Notes: generated from the letters alone by a model not told the origin. Shown: positions 19,205 to 30,164, counted from the first letter of the stretch. The stretch is 64,000 bases of DNA from Ariolimax columbianus (GCA_036924085.1 JAVGWX010000013.1:53879904-53943903), one strand, 5' to 3'. A program made the numbers and translations.

Positions 19205-21915
19205 TTGCTCGCTACTGGGTTGATGTTAGCTGCCATTAGAGAGACAAAATTTCCCAACGAAGGTAGGATTACAGAGGTAATGAGCTATTACATATTTTTT
19301 TAGATTGGCAGTTCCAAGGCTTAAAGAGTTGGATTCGCCGTCCGAACCCTCCTGGTCCGTGAGCTTGCTCTGCTTCCCAATGGCGTCAATGATAGGCTGA
19401 TGTCTTTTTGACTCTCCTTGGACCTGGTGCGCCGTGCAACGTTGATTAGTACGTATGCCCTGACAAATGACCAACTCTGAGGTGGCAATGGTGTCTTTCA
19501 ACGAAATTCTCCACATCCTCATTCTGTCCGATCCCGAAAACGACACGCTCGCAATCCTTAGAGATGTAAATGCTAGAGTGGGTTTTGACCATCATTTGTG
19601 GTTGAAAGGGGACAGGGGGACAGGAGGGCATACAGCATAGGAAAGTGCAACAGTAATGGTCAACTACTGTTGAGCGCTTGTGTCTTTCATGAGCTCTCCA
19701 TAACAAATACCATGTTTCCGAAGAAAAAACATCATAGATGCACCTTTGACGTAAACAGTCGCATCTCATCGATTATGTTATCACTCGACGGAGGGATAGA
19801 CGGACTTGCGTGTGGCTAAAGAAATGTGTGACGTTGAGACTTGACAGACCACAGGCTCATTGTCTCCAAGCTAGACATTCACGTGGAGCTTATGCGTCGT
19901 CATCGGGGACGATAGTCTGTAAATAGGTTCAACATCTCCAAACTACAAAACAAGATACACACATATACATTTGTCAGGAACCTGAACAGTCGTCTGACGA
20001 GAGAACAGCCCCCACTGATCACTGTGGACGATAGGTTAGCATTTCTCGGGGACACAATCCATATCTTTGCAAATGAGTGCTTAGGTCATCTGACTCGAAT
20101 GGGAAATGACTGATTAGATTAAAACAACGCAGTTATCAAGATCCTGCTGGGTGAAAAGCAGCGTGTTCGGACTGTTCTAAAGCGACTCCTCCTCAGCATC
20201 CAAAAACACTGCATTCAAAAACACACCTACGGTTGTGTAACGCATGTTCAGATCCATGTCTGGCTTCACGACCAGGCGGTGGAGATTCAATGGTATGCTG
20301 ATGTCAATGACTTGAAACCGTTTTATTGTGCACTTACACTGTCTACGGCCCTCCGTCGAATCACTCATCGCCTATTTTTAGTGCTGACGTTAGTTATACA
20401 TAGTTTTATTGTCGATCTGACCGAAATCTTTGACACCGTCAATAGGGATGGAATCTGGCAAATCATGGCCAAGTTTGACTGCCACGGCAGATTCATTACA
20501 GTTGTCCGTCAATTTCACGATGGCAAGAAAGGTCGTGTACTGCACTACGGAGAATTGTCTGTAGCATTCCCAGCTATCAAACAGGGCTGTGTGATGGCAT
20601 CGACACTCTTTAGCATGTTCTTAACAGCAATGCTAACTAATGCTGTACATGATACTACTACTGGCATACATATTAGGTACACGACGCAAGGTCAACTGTT
20701 CACCTTGGGGCATCTGACTGAAATTCTACACTAAGGTGAGTAAGACCACTATCTTGGATCTCCTGTTCGCGGACGATTAAATCCTAAACATTTGCTCACA
20801 GCAAGATATGCAGTCCAGCATGACGGAGTTTACGACGGCATGTAGTAACTTTGGTTTCACGATCAATACTAGGAAAACGGAGGTAATCTTCCAGCCTGCC
20901 CATGGGGAGTCATACTTCGGACCCTACATTACTGCACATAATCAACGTCTCCATGCAGTCTCTATCTTCACCTAAGTTAAGTTATTGCCCATCGCGAAGC
21001 GATGATGGCCACAACATCAGACGGTTTTGTCTTAATAATGTGATGTGCGCTGTATTTGGATTACAGCCGGGAAGTATATGCGTTGGTCATCAATCTCACT
21101 CTTATCCCGAGTTACCTTGTATTAGTGACAAGACTATTGGTCGCGATGACTGGAGGTAACTCGGGATGCAGGCACTCTGGTCTTACCTCCCTTGAGACCA
21201 GAGGTCGCTTGAAACTTGCGGATTCGATCGCATACCGATTCCGTTCATCACTATGAAAGGCGAGTGCGTTAACCTCTTGATTACTGCGACCCCCTTCACC
21301 TACCTTGGCAGTATCCTCAATAGAGATGCAAATATCGACTGCGATGTCAACAACAGGATTGCTAAGGCCAGCTCTTTGTTTGGAAGGCACACAGAAAACG
21401 TCTGGAACTGACATAGTCTCAGTGTCGTCATCAAGGTAAAAGTGTTATCCACTCTGCTGCATGCCTGTGACACATGGACAGTGCATAGCAGATATGACAG
21501 ACTTTTCACTTGAGCTGGGCATGATCAGGTGGCAGGACAAATTGTCTGACTGACATTCTTAGCAAAACTAACATATTGAACATTCGTACACTTTTACAAA
21601 AAATCCAGTTAAGACGGACGGAACATGTTGCTCGCATGCCAGATGGGCGCATCCACAAGCAACGATTCTATGGTGAGCTCACAACAGACAGGCGCTTACC
21701 GGTAGAGGGTGGTAGGGGGTGGGGGGTCGAGGTGAAATAACGCTACAGAGACTCAATGAAAGTGTCTATGTAAAGCCTTAATATTGATGTTACCTCCTGG
21801 GAGTTGCTTGAAACATATAACTTGGCCTGCTAGTATCACCAAAGGTGCTCAGATAGCAGAAAGAAAAGCCATCGCGAGGACTCGGCGAAAGCGAGCTTCA
21901 AGAAAAAAACAAAAT
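19205..21915 (+). mobile_element. Family C LINE copy C3, endonuclease to C-terminus, decayed
   Basis: This is the most complete C copy. The endonuclease blocks are AAIRETKFPNEGRITEV (Glu), VGFAVRTLLVRELALLPNGV, LRDVNARVGFDHHLW, GKCNSNGQLLLSACVF, ITNTMF and TDHRLIVSKLDIHVEL (all frame-broken). The linker follows (EEIQWYADVNDLKPFYCALT-like), then RT: FIVDLTEIFDTVNRDGIWQI (motif A), AIKQGCVMASTLFSMF, and LLFADD immediately followed by a stop at about 20,777. After a hairpin-rich stretch (20,940-21,245) come FTYLGSILNRDANIDCDVNN, RIAKASSLFGRHTENVWN and a broken C-terminal block. The fingers part of RT between the linker and motif A is deleted. Confidence 0.85.
20940..21245. other. Hairpin-rich insertion inside C3
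   Basis: About 300 bases break the C reading between ITAHNQRLH and the TYLGS block. They contain three inverted repeats: CATCGC/GCGATG at 20,990-21,004 (loop 3); a perfect 14-bp pair at 21,104-21,117 and 21,154-21,167 (loop 36); and a perfect 9-bp pair at 21,175-21,183 and 21,195-21,203 (loop 11). There is no coding homology. It could be a small non-autonomous DNA element or a rearrangement. Confidence 0.55.
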
Positions 21916-21919
21916 GCAA

Positions 21920-22725
21920 GATGACTGCTCCTAACATGTGTGCCCAGGATGTATTGGAGGACCTGGACTACGCAGATGATCTAGTGTTTTTGTCACACAG
22001 TCATAGCCAAATACAAGAGAAACTAGATTGGGAACAATCAGCAAAATTGGGAGTGAATGAAGAAAACCAAGCTCTTTAAATTCAGTAATATTGACAAAGA
22101 ACAAGTCATGCTGGAGAGAGTCGTTGTTAGAAGTGAATACCTTTACCAATTTGGGCAAAACAATTGACACTACAGGAGATACATATGCAGATACGAGGAC
22201 CAGATTTGGGAAGGCAAGAATGGCATTTCTGACACTAAACAACATATGGAGCTTCAGAGAAATCAATATTTACACCAGGGAAAGAATATTCAACACCATA
22301 GTCAAGCTAGTGCTGCTGTATAGAGTCGAAACATGGAGAATCCCCCTTGTTTGTTAACAGATGGCTACCAAGGACAATAGGCATAAAGTGGCAGGACATG
22401 GGGAGAAATGAAGACTGGGAAGGGAGCCAACAATAGCCACTGAAACAACAAAATAAATTAAGTAAATTGGGCTGGATAAGACATACACAACGATACGCAA
22501 CGGAAGGCACCATCCAACATAGCCAGGCAGGCTCTTTCATGGAACTCTCGAGGGAAGAGAAAGAAAAGTAGACCCAAAAATACACGGAGAAGAGAGTTTG
22601 AGAAGGAATTACGTATGAATGATTACACCTGCAGAGATGCAGAAAAGGCAATCAAGGACTGTGTATGCTGGTGGGATGTTGTCAATGGCCTATACACTGA
22701 GAGGAGTGATGAGCTTTGATTTATT
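21920..22725 (+). pseudogene. Family H-like LINE: RT motif C to C-terminus
   Basis: This starts LEDLDYADDLVFLSHSHSQI, a full YADD catalytic motif. The thumb and connector appear in shifting frames (INTFTNLGKTIDTTGDTYAD, TRTRFGKARMAFLTLNNIWS), then KLVLLYRVETW. The C-terminal part IGKRRWSWIGHTLR-like and RGRPKNTWRRE-like is present as IRHTQRYATEGTI and RKSRPKNTRRREFEKELRMN. Two short open pieces remain (88 and 67 codons). It may be the 3' half of the H copy at 18,241-19,204, with C3 between them, but about 1 kb of RT would then be missing. Confidence 0.72.
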
Positions 22726-22739
22726 TGGATTGATTTATC

Positions 22740-23190
22740 CTAGATGCAAAAAGTTAAGAATGTCACTAATTTTGAATATCTCTGCTCAACTAAAAGCCAC
22801 AATGGCGATTGCCAAAATATAATAAGGAGAGTAATTAACATGGCACTACAGAGATTAACTAAAATGGAAAACATATGGCAGAACAGAAAACGAAATAACA
22901 AGAATAAAGATCCTGAGAACTTGCTTCTTCCCAGTGGCAACGTTCGTATGCGAAACATGGTCAGCCGCACAAACCATACTGAAGAAGATTGAATCCTTCA
23001 AGTCTAAATGCTTCAGAAGGGTGCTCAGAATGCCATGGATAGAAAAAAATAAAAATGCTGAAATCCTCCAGGAGTGAAAATAAAAACAAACCTGGCTAGT
23101 AAACTACATTGTGCTTAGGAAATTAAAATACTTTGGCCATATCAAAAGTCACAATAGCCTAGAAAGAACAATACTGGAGACAATAATTCT
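22740..23190 (+). pseudogene. Family E LINE copy E2, left part
   Basis: The translation VKNVTNFEYLCSTKSHNGDC, then RVINMALQRLTKMENIWQN, is the post-RT connector of BovB-like LINEs. KKIESFKSKCFRRVLRMPWI and VLRKLKYFGHIKSHNSLERT follow, then the start of the C-terminal block. It breaks at S2 and resumes at about 25,441. Frameshifts occur at about 22,900 and 23,080. Confidence 0.8.
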
Positions 23191-23370
23191 TGACAGGGAT
23201 CAAGATGCTGGACAGTGCATGAGCTGTAGTTGTCAGCAGCCCAAAAGCTCACTGATAGTGTTAGGGCCAGCAACCAAAAGCTGCCAAGACCCTTCTCTAC
23301 TTCCAGATCGTGATCCTGGATAACAGACTCCAAGAGGACAGACTGGCTAAGGAGAAGGTATCGTAGAGGG
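23191..23370 (+). mobile_element. Short GAA-tailed element S2, left half
   Basis: The first about 175 bases match S1 (9,985-10,165) with moderate divergence, starting at GGATCAAGATGCTG and running to the GGCTAAGGAGAAGG region. The B3 LINE follows, and the right half of S lies beyond it at 25,283. Confidence 0.75.
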
Positions 23371-25282
23371 AAGGCTAACACAGTATTCAAAAATGCTGAA
23401 GATGTAGAGAAGTTGATAGATGCAGCGAGCCACATAGCATGGATAGATATTTTCACTGGTGTAGATGTGGAGGACGATTGGGATAAATTCAAGTCTATAC
23501 TTGATCAAAAGGGGAAAGATGGCTTGGTATGGCCACGTCACGAGGAATTACAAATTCGATACTGCATGGTTCCGTACCGGGAGAGAGAGGGCGGATTTCG
23601 TCCAGGGAAGAGATGAGCAGACAACATCACTGAGTGGTTAAACCTTTGTTCTGGTGAGGCACGACTGACAGCAGTGGACAGAGAGAGATGGTGTGGGATT
23701 TTGGGAGTGTCTTCAAGTGTGCCCCAACAACCTGATGGGTTACGGGATGAACTAAACTGATACCTTGATCACCTGAAAGAGGAACTTGTTCCAAGTGGGA
23801 GATTGAACCCCAAATGTGGATAACTCGATCTGTGGTTAAGTGTAGAGGAGCTAAGAATAAAGCTTGGAAAAAATATATAGATGATGGAAAATCAAATGCA
23901 GCAAACTTAAAATATTTGGAAATTCAAAAAAAAAATATAATAAAGTGAATAGAGCTCCAAAGAATGACTGAAAACAAAAACTTGCTGAAATAATCAAGAC
24001 TGACAGCAAGAGTTTTTTTTTTTTACCTTAGAAATAAACAGAGAACGAAAAACACTGTAGGCCTACTTCAAGATAGTACGGGAAATATAATAAGAGAAAA
24101 TTTTGAAGCTGCAAATCTACTTAATCGTTACTTCAGCTCAGTCTTCACTAAAGAAGATTGCTTCAAAATTCCAGAGCCCTTAGATATCTTCCCAAAAGAC
24201 ATAGACACAGAAGGATTACACTTAACTCCATTGTCTAAATTTTATTCTCAGACTATTGAGAAGGAATTGGAAAGATGCAGGTGTGATCCTCTTGTTCAAA
24301 AAGAGCAGGACATCAGATCCAGGCAATTACAGACCTGTAAGTTTGACAAGAATACTCTGCAAAGTTTATGAGTCGCTTATCAAAAACAACATAGTTATGC
24401 ATTTAGAGAAGTGTAATCTCATAAGTAAGAGTCAGCATGGCTTTACTAAGGGGAAATCGTGCTTAACAAATCTATTAGAATTCATGGAGGAGGTTACCAA
24501 AATGTTAGATGTTGGAGAGCTAGTGGATATTATTTATCTGGATTTTGCAAATGCCTTTAATAGAGTACCTTTTCAAAGATTGTTTCGGAAGTTGAAATCA
24601 CATGGTATAGGTGGAGGAGTTGCCAATTGGATAGAAAATTGGTCAACAGGCAGAAGACAGAGAGTTAGCATAAAATATGGAGTACTCTGATTGGTGAGCT
24701 GTTATAAGTGGAGTGCCTCATGGATCAGTATTGGGACCAATTTTGTTCTTGATATAACCTAGGTGTTATAATAGATTATATATGTAAGGTGTGGGAGCAA
24801 GTCTAGGTGGCTGTGAAAAAAGGATAATGTAATGAAAGGATACAAAGAAGAGCTACAAAAATTATCTGGGATTCCAGAATTATAGTTATCAGGAAAGACT
24901 TAGAAAACCTGATCTGCAGTGTCTAAAACAGAGAAGAATTCGAGGTGACTTAATATAGGTTTATAAATTAATCAATAGAAAGGATAAATTAGACTATAAC
25001 ACGTTTTTCAAAGTTCAATCAACTACAAGAACTAGAGAGCATAGGCTCAAATTATTTAAAGGCATGTCCAGATTAGATATTAGGAAACATGTTTTCAGTC
25101 AGAGAGTGGTGAATGCTTGGAATGCCACAGGATGTGGTGGAGGCAGGGTCAGTTAATGCATTCAAGAATAGATTAGATGATTACAATCATTTTTAATATC
25201 AGTGTAGTTGAATAAACTGGTTGTATACAGACTCTGTAAAGCCTTCTAAACCAGTATAATGAAGTTAAGTTAAGTTAAGTAG
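23371..25282 (+). mobile_element. Family B LINE copy B3, inserted in S2 and itself carrying D2
   Basis: The linker FKNAEDVEKLIDAASHIAWI starts the copy, which breaks at D2 and resumes with LKEELVPSGRLNPK. The RT part includes KTDSKSFFFYLRNKQRTKN, FKKSRTSDPGNYRPVSLTRI, SQHGFTKGKSCLTNLLEFME, IYLDFANAFNRVPFQRL (motif A with the second Asp as Asn) and RRQRVSIKYGVL. An internal deletion removes everything from the IYIND block through the FADD motif: the sequence jumps at about 24,755 from LFLI to NLGVII. The 3' end shows VVNAWNA...FKNRLDDY and finishes in AAGTTAAGTT repeats at about 25,263-25,282. It is dead. Confidence 0.85.
23508..23763 (+). mobile_element. Family D LINE copy D2, 256-bp 3' end inside B3
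   Basis: This holds only the C-terminal block of family D (RHEELQ..., ADNITEWLNLCSGEARLTAV, DRERWCGILG) and the shared 3' end CCCCAACAACCTGATGGGTT. It is flanked by CTTGATCA at 23,500-23,507 and 23,764-23,771. Removing it rejoins the B linker (KFKSILD to HLKEELVP). Confidence 0.78.
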
Positions 25283-25440
25283 GATGTGTTGAACCGAAAG
25301 ATGCAAATATCACAGTCAAACTATAAACTATGACACAACGCATTCCATTCTCTGGACTACATTCCGCTACTTGCAAAACCCTTTTCAGGGCTTAGTAACA
25401 GCAGTTTCAAAACAAAGAAGATTATGAAGAAAAGGTGACT
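25283..25440 (+). mobile_element. Short GAA-tailed element S2, right half
   Basis: This matches S1 at about 10,185-10,320 (GGATGTGTTG..., CACAACGCATTCC..., TACATTCCGCTACTT), ending in a decayed GAAGAA tail. About 20 bases of S at the B3 junction are missing. Confidence 0.72.
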
Positions 25441-25620
25441 GATGAAAGAGGCAGAAATGGATCGAGGAGAAGTGGAACAATGGACATTACAGTAGCTCTG
25501 GGGTTCACAATGGCAGAGTTGGGAGAGTTGGCCAGGAATTGAGTGCCTTATGTATTGATACCATGAGAGCCACATTTTGCATAGAACATGCCACATAATG
25601 ATGATACATATATATATGCA
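25441..25620 (+). pseudogene. Family E copy E2, right part (C-terminus)
   Basis: The translation RGRQKWIEEKWNNGHYSSSG, then RVGRVGQELSALCI, is a decayed RGR..RRW.(D/E)...W block that ends BovB-like ORFs. In family order it follows the LERTILE block at about 23,175, so S2 with its contents lies inside E2. The copy ends in a short ATATAT run. Confidence 0.68.
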
Positions 25621-25750
25621 AGAGTGAGAGTCAAATGCAAAGCCTTAAAAGTGAGATAGAAATTAGAAAAACCACGCTTTTGTATTGTAACGTGTTAATT
25701 CGGTTGCTATAGATGTCAAGAGTGACCTATGAATATTGAAATATACAAGT

Positions 25751-26262
25751 GATGGTCAAAACGTTTAGTATGAAGGAGTAAAGGCACTTAGCTGAAAATT
25801 GATATGAACTATAGTTCTTCTCTATGTATTCAACCTGCAAGGTGATACACTTCTCTCATCTATTCTTCCCCTTCTTGATGTCTTGATTGTAGAACTCTGG
25901 GCCAAGAACCACATTTCCAGTTCAGTTCTGAAGTAATGGACATCAGAAAAACATGCTGGTTTGAAATCATGTCCTATTCACCAGACTTTGGCACCAAGTG
26001 ACCTTCTGTTCCCAAGCATGAAGAATCCGCTTTGTGGACACAGTTTTTCTGACATTCAGGACTTAATTACTGAACTGGAGATGTGATTCTGGGTCCAAAC
26101 AGAGAAGTTCTACAATCAGGGCATCAGCAAGGTAAAGAGTAGATGGGAGAAGTATATCACCATGCAGGATGAATACAAAGAGAAGGACTAAAGTTCATAC
26201 CAATTTCCAGGTAAGTGCCTTGTCTCCTACATATAGTAGCGTGCAAAATGTTTCAGCCATCC
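25751..26262. mobile_element. Palindromic mariner-like element (two transposase 3' ends)
   Basis: On the plus strand, 25,970-26,190 carries the C-terminal mariner transposase block in mixed frames: YSPDF (third catalytic Asp region, normally YSPDLAPSD), LLFPSMKNPLCGH, KFYNQGISKVKSRWEKYITM and the stop after DEYKEKD. The left arm (about 25,751-25,935) is the imperfect reverse complement of the right arm (about 26,068-26,262), including the same coding end (VEYIEK on the minus strand). The element is therefore a foldback made of two outward-facing mariner 3' ends around about 130 bases, not a simple internal deletion. The first two thirds of the transposase are absent. Confidence 0.75.
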
Positions 26263-27055
26263 CTCATATTTTGTAATGTTATTTACAGAATTTAGTCTGG
26301 AGAATTATAAATGATACTAGCTCCTTCTTTAACTTAACAAAATAAAATGACTGTCCATAACCTGATTTTAAAAGAATTGAGATATTCACCAGGATAGGGC
26401 ATCGCAAAGCTCTTGCAATTTTCCTTAAACTAATAGGTCCTAAAACCTCATATCCCTGAAGGATGCAAAATGGCTCCTCGATTGATTAATGAGAAGATAA
26501 AAAATGTTTCCATATAATTGGTAGAAAATAGTTTTTAAAGTTCAACATTTTTACAACGGGTGTGAGCAAGCTCCGTGAGTTTGATAACATATTCTTCGAA
26601 TATTGTTTTCTGTTCCTCCTATGGTCTCGACTGATTGGTGCAGCTGACAATACGTGTGCGCCAATAGTAGCTTATCCAAAAGTGTTCAGCTAAAATACTC
26701 ATCATTCATTGAACACGGCAACGAGAAGCAGATAAAATCAAGCTTCAATGCCCTCCATTGAACAAGCATACCCTTTTCACCCCTTGCTGCAACCTCACCC
26801 ATTACAGGCCTGGGAAATCAGAAGCTTCTGGTTTTAATTTTCCCTCCTTCTTCCGCTAATACCTATACCTCTCAGTACACCCATTTCATCTCACACATCA
26901 TTATTTCCGTCTCCTGTACCTTGAATGAGGACCAAGTCTGATATTAATAGCAAAAAACAGATAAGAAAATAAATTACGTAACAGGCAAATTTAACTTTAA
27001 AATAGAGTGCCTCAACTGAGGTTTCTACAACACCTCACTAAGAAACCAACAGTCT
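26263..27055. other. No gene recognised
   Basis: About 790 bases of AT-rich sequence without open frames, repeats or transposon motifs that I can identify. Confidence 0.6.
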
Positions 27056-27300
27056 TATATCTTGTCTGCTGATGAAAGTATCATTGGCACTCAGAATGAG
27101 ACATGGAGACCATGAACGAGTTTTTAATTGTAAGCACTAGTTTTGGTCTTACCATCAACACAAAGAAAGGAAATAATATTGCAATTTACCCTTACAACAA
27201 AAGATCATCACTCTACTGGGCCAACAACTCCAAGCAGATGGTAGCCATGCAGCACCCTCACCAGAGAAGTAAATATTAACATCCACAGCTTTTCACAAGA
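27056..27300 (+). pseudogene. Family C RT fragment, motif C region
   Basis: The decayed translation LSADESIIGTQNE corresponds to LFADDCALN. Then FGLTINTKKGNNIAIYPYNK (family FGLTINTKKTEVMHQP) follows. Only about 70 codons are recognisable. Confidence 0.6.
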
Positions 27301-27489
27301 CTACAATCACATTTGTGAACAGTGTGCATTGTACTGTGTGTTTGTGCCTTATCACCCAGTGCATCTGACTTCAGTGTGCTTTTATAATAAGATTACTTTC
27401 CATAGGGACATGAATCCGAAGACATGCACGTTTGGGTTGCCAGCGACATCACCAACCCCTGTGCTTGGCAACTCCCTCCCTGCTATGCA

Positions 27490-28290
27490 ACTCAAAAATG
27501 AAGTACATATCCTATCTATCACCACTGCTCTGTACATCTTCAACTTCGTCTGGAGGCTGATGCCATTTCGACGCCAGACGTTTGAGTGTAGTCTGCCAAA
27601 TGTGGTGTTGGCTTTGGCGATTCTGACATTCATCTCATCATCCATAACTACATTCTGAGACAGTGTACTACCGAAGTATGTGAATCTATTTACAACTTTT
27701 AGTTTTTCACCATTGATCTTGATGATTGGCTCAGTATACATTTTGCCAGGAGCTGGTGGTACATTATTTCAGTTTTCTCTGTGTTGATGGTGTCAAAAGT
27801 AGAAATACACCAAGGAGAAATTATCCACGCTTTTCTGCAGATCAGCCTATGTGACAGCATGCTGGGCACAAACGTCAGCAAATATAAGATCTCTGATGTG
27901 TGTTGACCTTAGTTTTTGCTTGAAGCCGCCTTAGGTTGAACAGCTGACTATCTATACGATGTCTTATGTCGATTCCTATATCCTCGTCTCTGAAAGCATC
28001 AGTCTGCATTGCAGAGAACAAGGTAAGGTTGGTACAAGCACACACCTATGTTTAACGCTGTTTGTTATTGGAAAGGACTTCGATAAAGCACCATTTTCCT
28101 AAACTCTAGCCTGCATTCTATCATGCAGTTGCTGTACTACGTTTACAAATTTCATTGCGCAGTCGTACTTTGTCATGATTTTCCCCAGGCCTTCTCTGTT
28201 GACCTTATCAAACGCCTTTGACAGACCAATGAAGGCTACGTACTGGTCACAGTGCTGTTCCCGGCATTTATCTTGTAGCTGTCTGCTACG
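27490..28290 (-). pseudogene. Family C copy C4, inverted 5' segment (RT)
   Basis: The minus-strand translation from 28,290 downward reads RSRQLQDKCREQHCDQYVAF, IGLSKAFDKVNREGLGKIMT (motif A), VQQLHDRMQARV, a decayed NSVKHRCVLVPTLFSA, DIGIDIRHRIDSQLFNLRRL, and then NTEKTEIMYHQLLAKMYTEP. VNRFTYFGSTLSQNVVMDDE, NTTFGRLHSNVWRRNGISLQ and TKLKMYRAVVI follow. The last block is where the plus-strand part at 28,291 picks up, so the two make one copy with a 5' inversion. A 119-codon piece (27,382-27,741) is open. The left end of that ORF runs into unrelated sequence. Confidence 0.85.
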
Positions 28291-28900
28291 TATGTTACTA
28301 TATGGACTGTACACAGTCGTCATGCAAAGAAGCTGAATCACTTTCACACACTTTATCTCAGGAGGATGATGAATGTCAAATGGCAAAACAGGGTCAAGGA
28401 CACTGCTGTTCTTGAGAGAGTTGGTATCGCTAGCACTGATACTATCATAATGCAATCACAGATGCGCTGGGCAGGTCATGTGGTTCGCATGCCAGACTAA
28501 TCGGTTGCCAAAAATAATCTTCTGTGGCGAGATGCAGATGGGCGAACGCTCCCAAGGAGGCCCCCCGAAAAAGCTCTTTAAAGATACACTGAAAACGTCT
28601 TTAAAAGCTTCCAACATAAACCTCAAAACATGGGAAGATGCTGCAAAAGACCGTACAACCTGGCACACAGCTCTCCGCAGTGTCATGTGAGGCTTATAAA
28701 AAGATTGCAGCAGAACAACGGAGAAATGCCAGAAAAGCCCGTGAAATATCACAGTCTCGCGAAGCGAACTTTCCAATGCCCTCACTGCCTGCGAGTATGC
28801 AGATCTTAAATCGGACTTGTCCGCCATCTCCGCACCTATCCACAGGACGGAATTACAGAATACTCGACTAGAAGGACTGGCTAAAATGAAAAAAGAAAAG
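28291..28900 (+). pseudogene. Family C copy C4, 3' segment with C2H2-type finger
   Basis: This begins TIWTVHSRHAKKLNHFHTLY, then MRWAGHVVRMPD, NRLPKIIFCGEMQMGERSQG, KKLFKDTLKTSLKASNINLK and TWEDAAKDRTTWHTALRS. At about 28,770-28,840 a shifted frame reads FQCPHCLRVCRS.IGLVRHL, then RTYPQD. This is a C2H2-type finger whose last His is replaced, and it is the usual end of this LINE family. Frameshifts occur near 28,500 and 28,690. The 3' end is not sharply defined. Confidence 0.83.
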
Positions 28901-29225
28901 GTCCTCATCACGCGTGATGGGCGAACAGCAACAACCTATCTAACTGTTGTCGTCTCCTGTTTTACTAATGCATCATTACAGTGACAGGCAATCTTTTTAA
29001 AAGAAATTGTTACTGAATCTGCGATCCATTGAACGTCTATTTTCTTCAAATTTGTATGTGGGGGAAATCCCAGTTGCCCAGAAGTAGCACATATTTGGCA
29101 GTACAAAGAAGTTAACATTATCTCTTCGTAAATAGTAAATAGCGAGTACGTTTATTATTTTATTTTAAAATGTGTGTACATTTGTTTTTGACAAACTTCT
29201 AATTTTGTTCAGCACATTTATTGAT
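28901..29225. other. No gene recognised
   Basis: About 325 AT-rich bases. A 60-codon minus-strand frame (28,936-29,118) contains Cys and His residues, but I do not recognise a family. Confidence 0.5.
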
Positions 29226-29935
29226 TATTAATGACCAACAACGCGTAAAAGTGGGGTAACAACAGTGGGGCACTGGCCAGGAGCTCGATGTGGTCGACAG
29301 TTTTAAATATCTGAGTTCGATTGTCAGTGATGAAGGATCAAAATGTGAGGTGTTGGCCAGAACAGCACAAACAATAGCGGCGCTTGCACGACAAACGGTT
29401 GGCCATGTTCACGTATATCAGATTAATGCCGTACATTGGTCCAGTCAATATTCCTATTTCCTTGTTAGACATGGACAGTTACAACTGACCTGTAGCGGAG
29501 GATACATACATTGGACAAGAGATGTTTCTGGAGACTTATAAACGTCAAAGACCGAGAGGCAATACAAATGAGACAATACGAGAAAGAATTACAATTGTAA
29601 TACTACTTTTTGAAGGCAAATTGACGACGGTCAAAAGAAAGAAACTCGGTTGGTAGGGCTATATATAAAGAACAAATGATCTTGCAAATACGATCCTGCA
29701 TGGGAAGGTGCAAGTTTGACGACGAAGAGGTCGTCCCAAAAAGATGTGTTGGGGGGTGGGGGATGGGAGACAACATAAAAGAATAAACCAATCTCCGACC
29801 AGAAGCGGCACAGGCAGCGGCCTCTGACAAAGAGGGATGGCGTGGGTTTGTGGGGATGTCTTCATGTATACCCCAACGACCTCATTGGTTACATGATGAC
29901 CTGACTACCTCGCCTGACTGACAGCACATTGAGAT
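29226..29935 (+). mobile_element. Family D LINE copy D3, 3' part
   Basis: This starts at the connector ELDVVDSFKYLSSIVSDEGS, then KCEVLARTAQTIAALAR, close to D1 at about 12,285-12,390. It continues through decayed C-terminal blocks (EAIQMRQYEKELQL, RPEAAQAAASDKEGWRGFVG) to the family 3' end CCCCAACGACCTCATTGGTT at about 29,871. It is 5'-truncated after the RT and dead. Confidence 0.8.
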
Positions 29936-30164
29936 TGCATTTAAAGACACATCCTACAGTCCTCGCCATGCATATTTTCATTAAGTGGAAATTTGACACA
30001 AAGTTAAATTAATTTACATGATTTGTATGCCCAGTTACGTTGATTGTTTTTGTAAAATGAGATGCCTCCTGAAAACAATAAACGTAACTAGGAGAGACAG
30101 AATGCGCAATGAAGATTTGAGAAGACGCAAGACCCTGCTATTAATATATTGATGAAGAGAGAAT

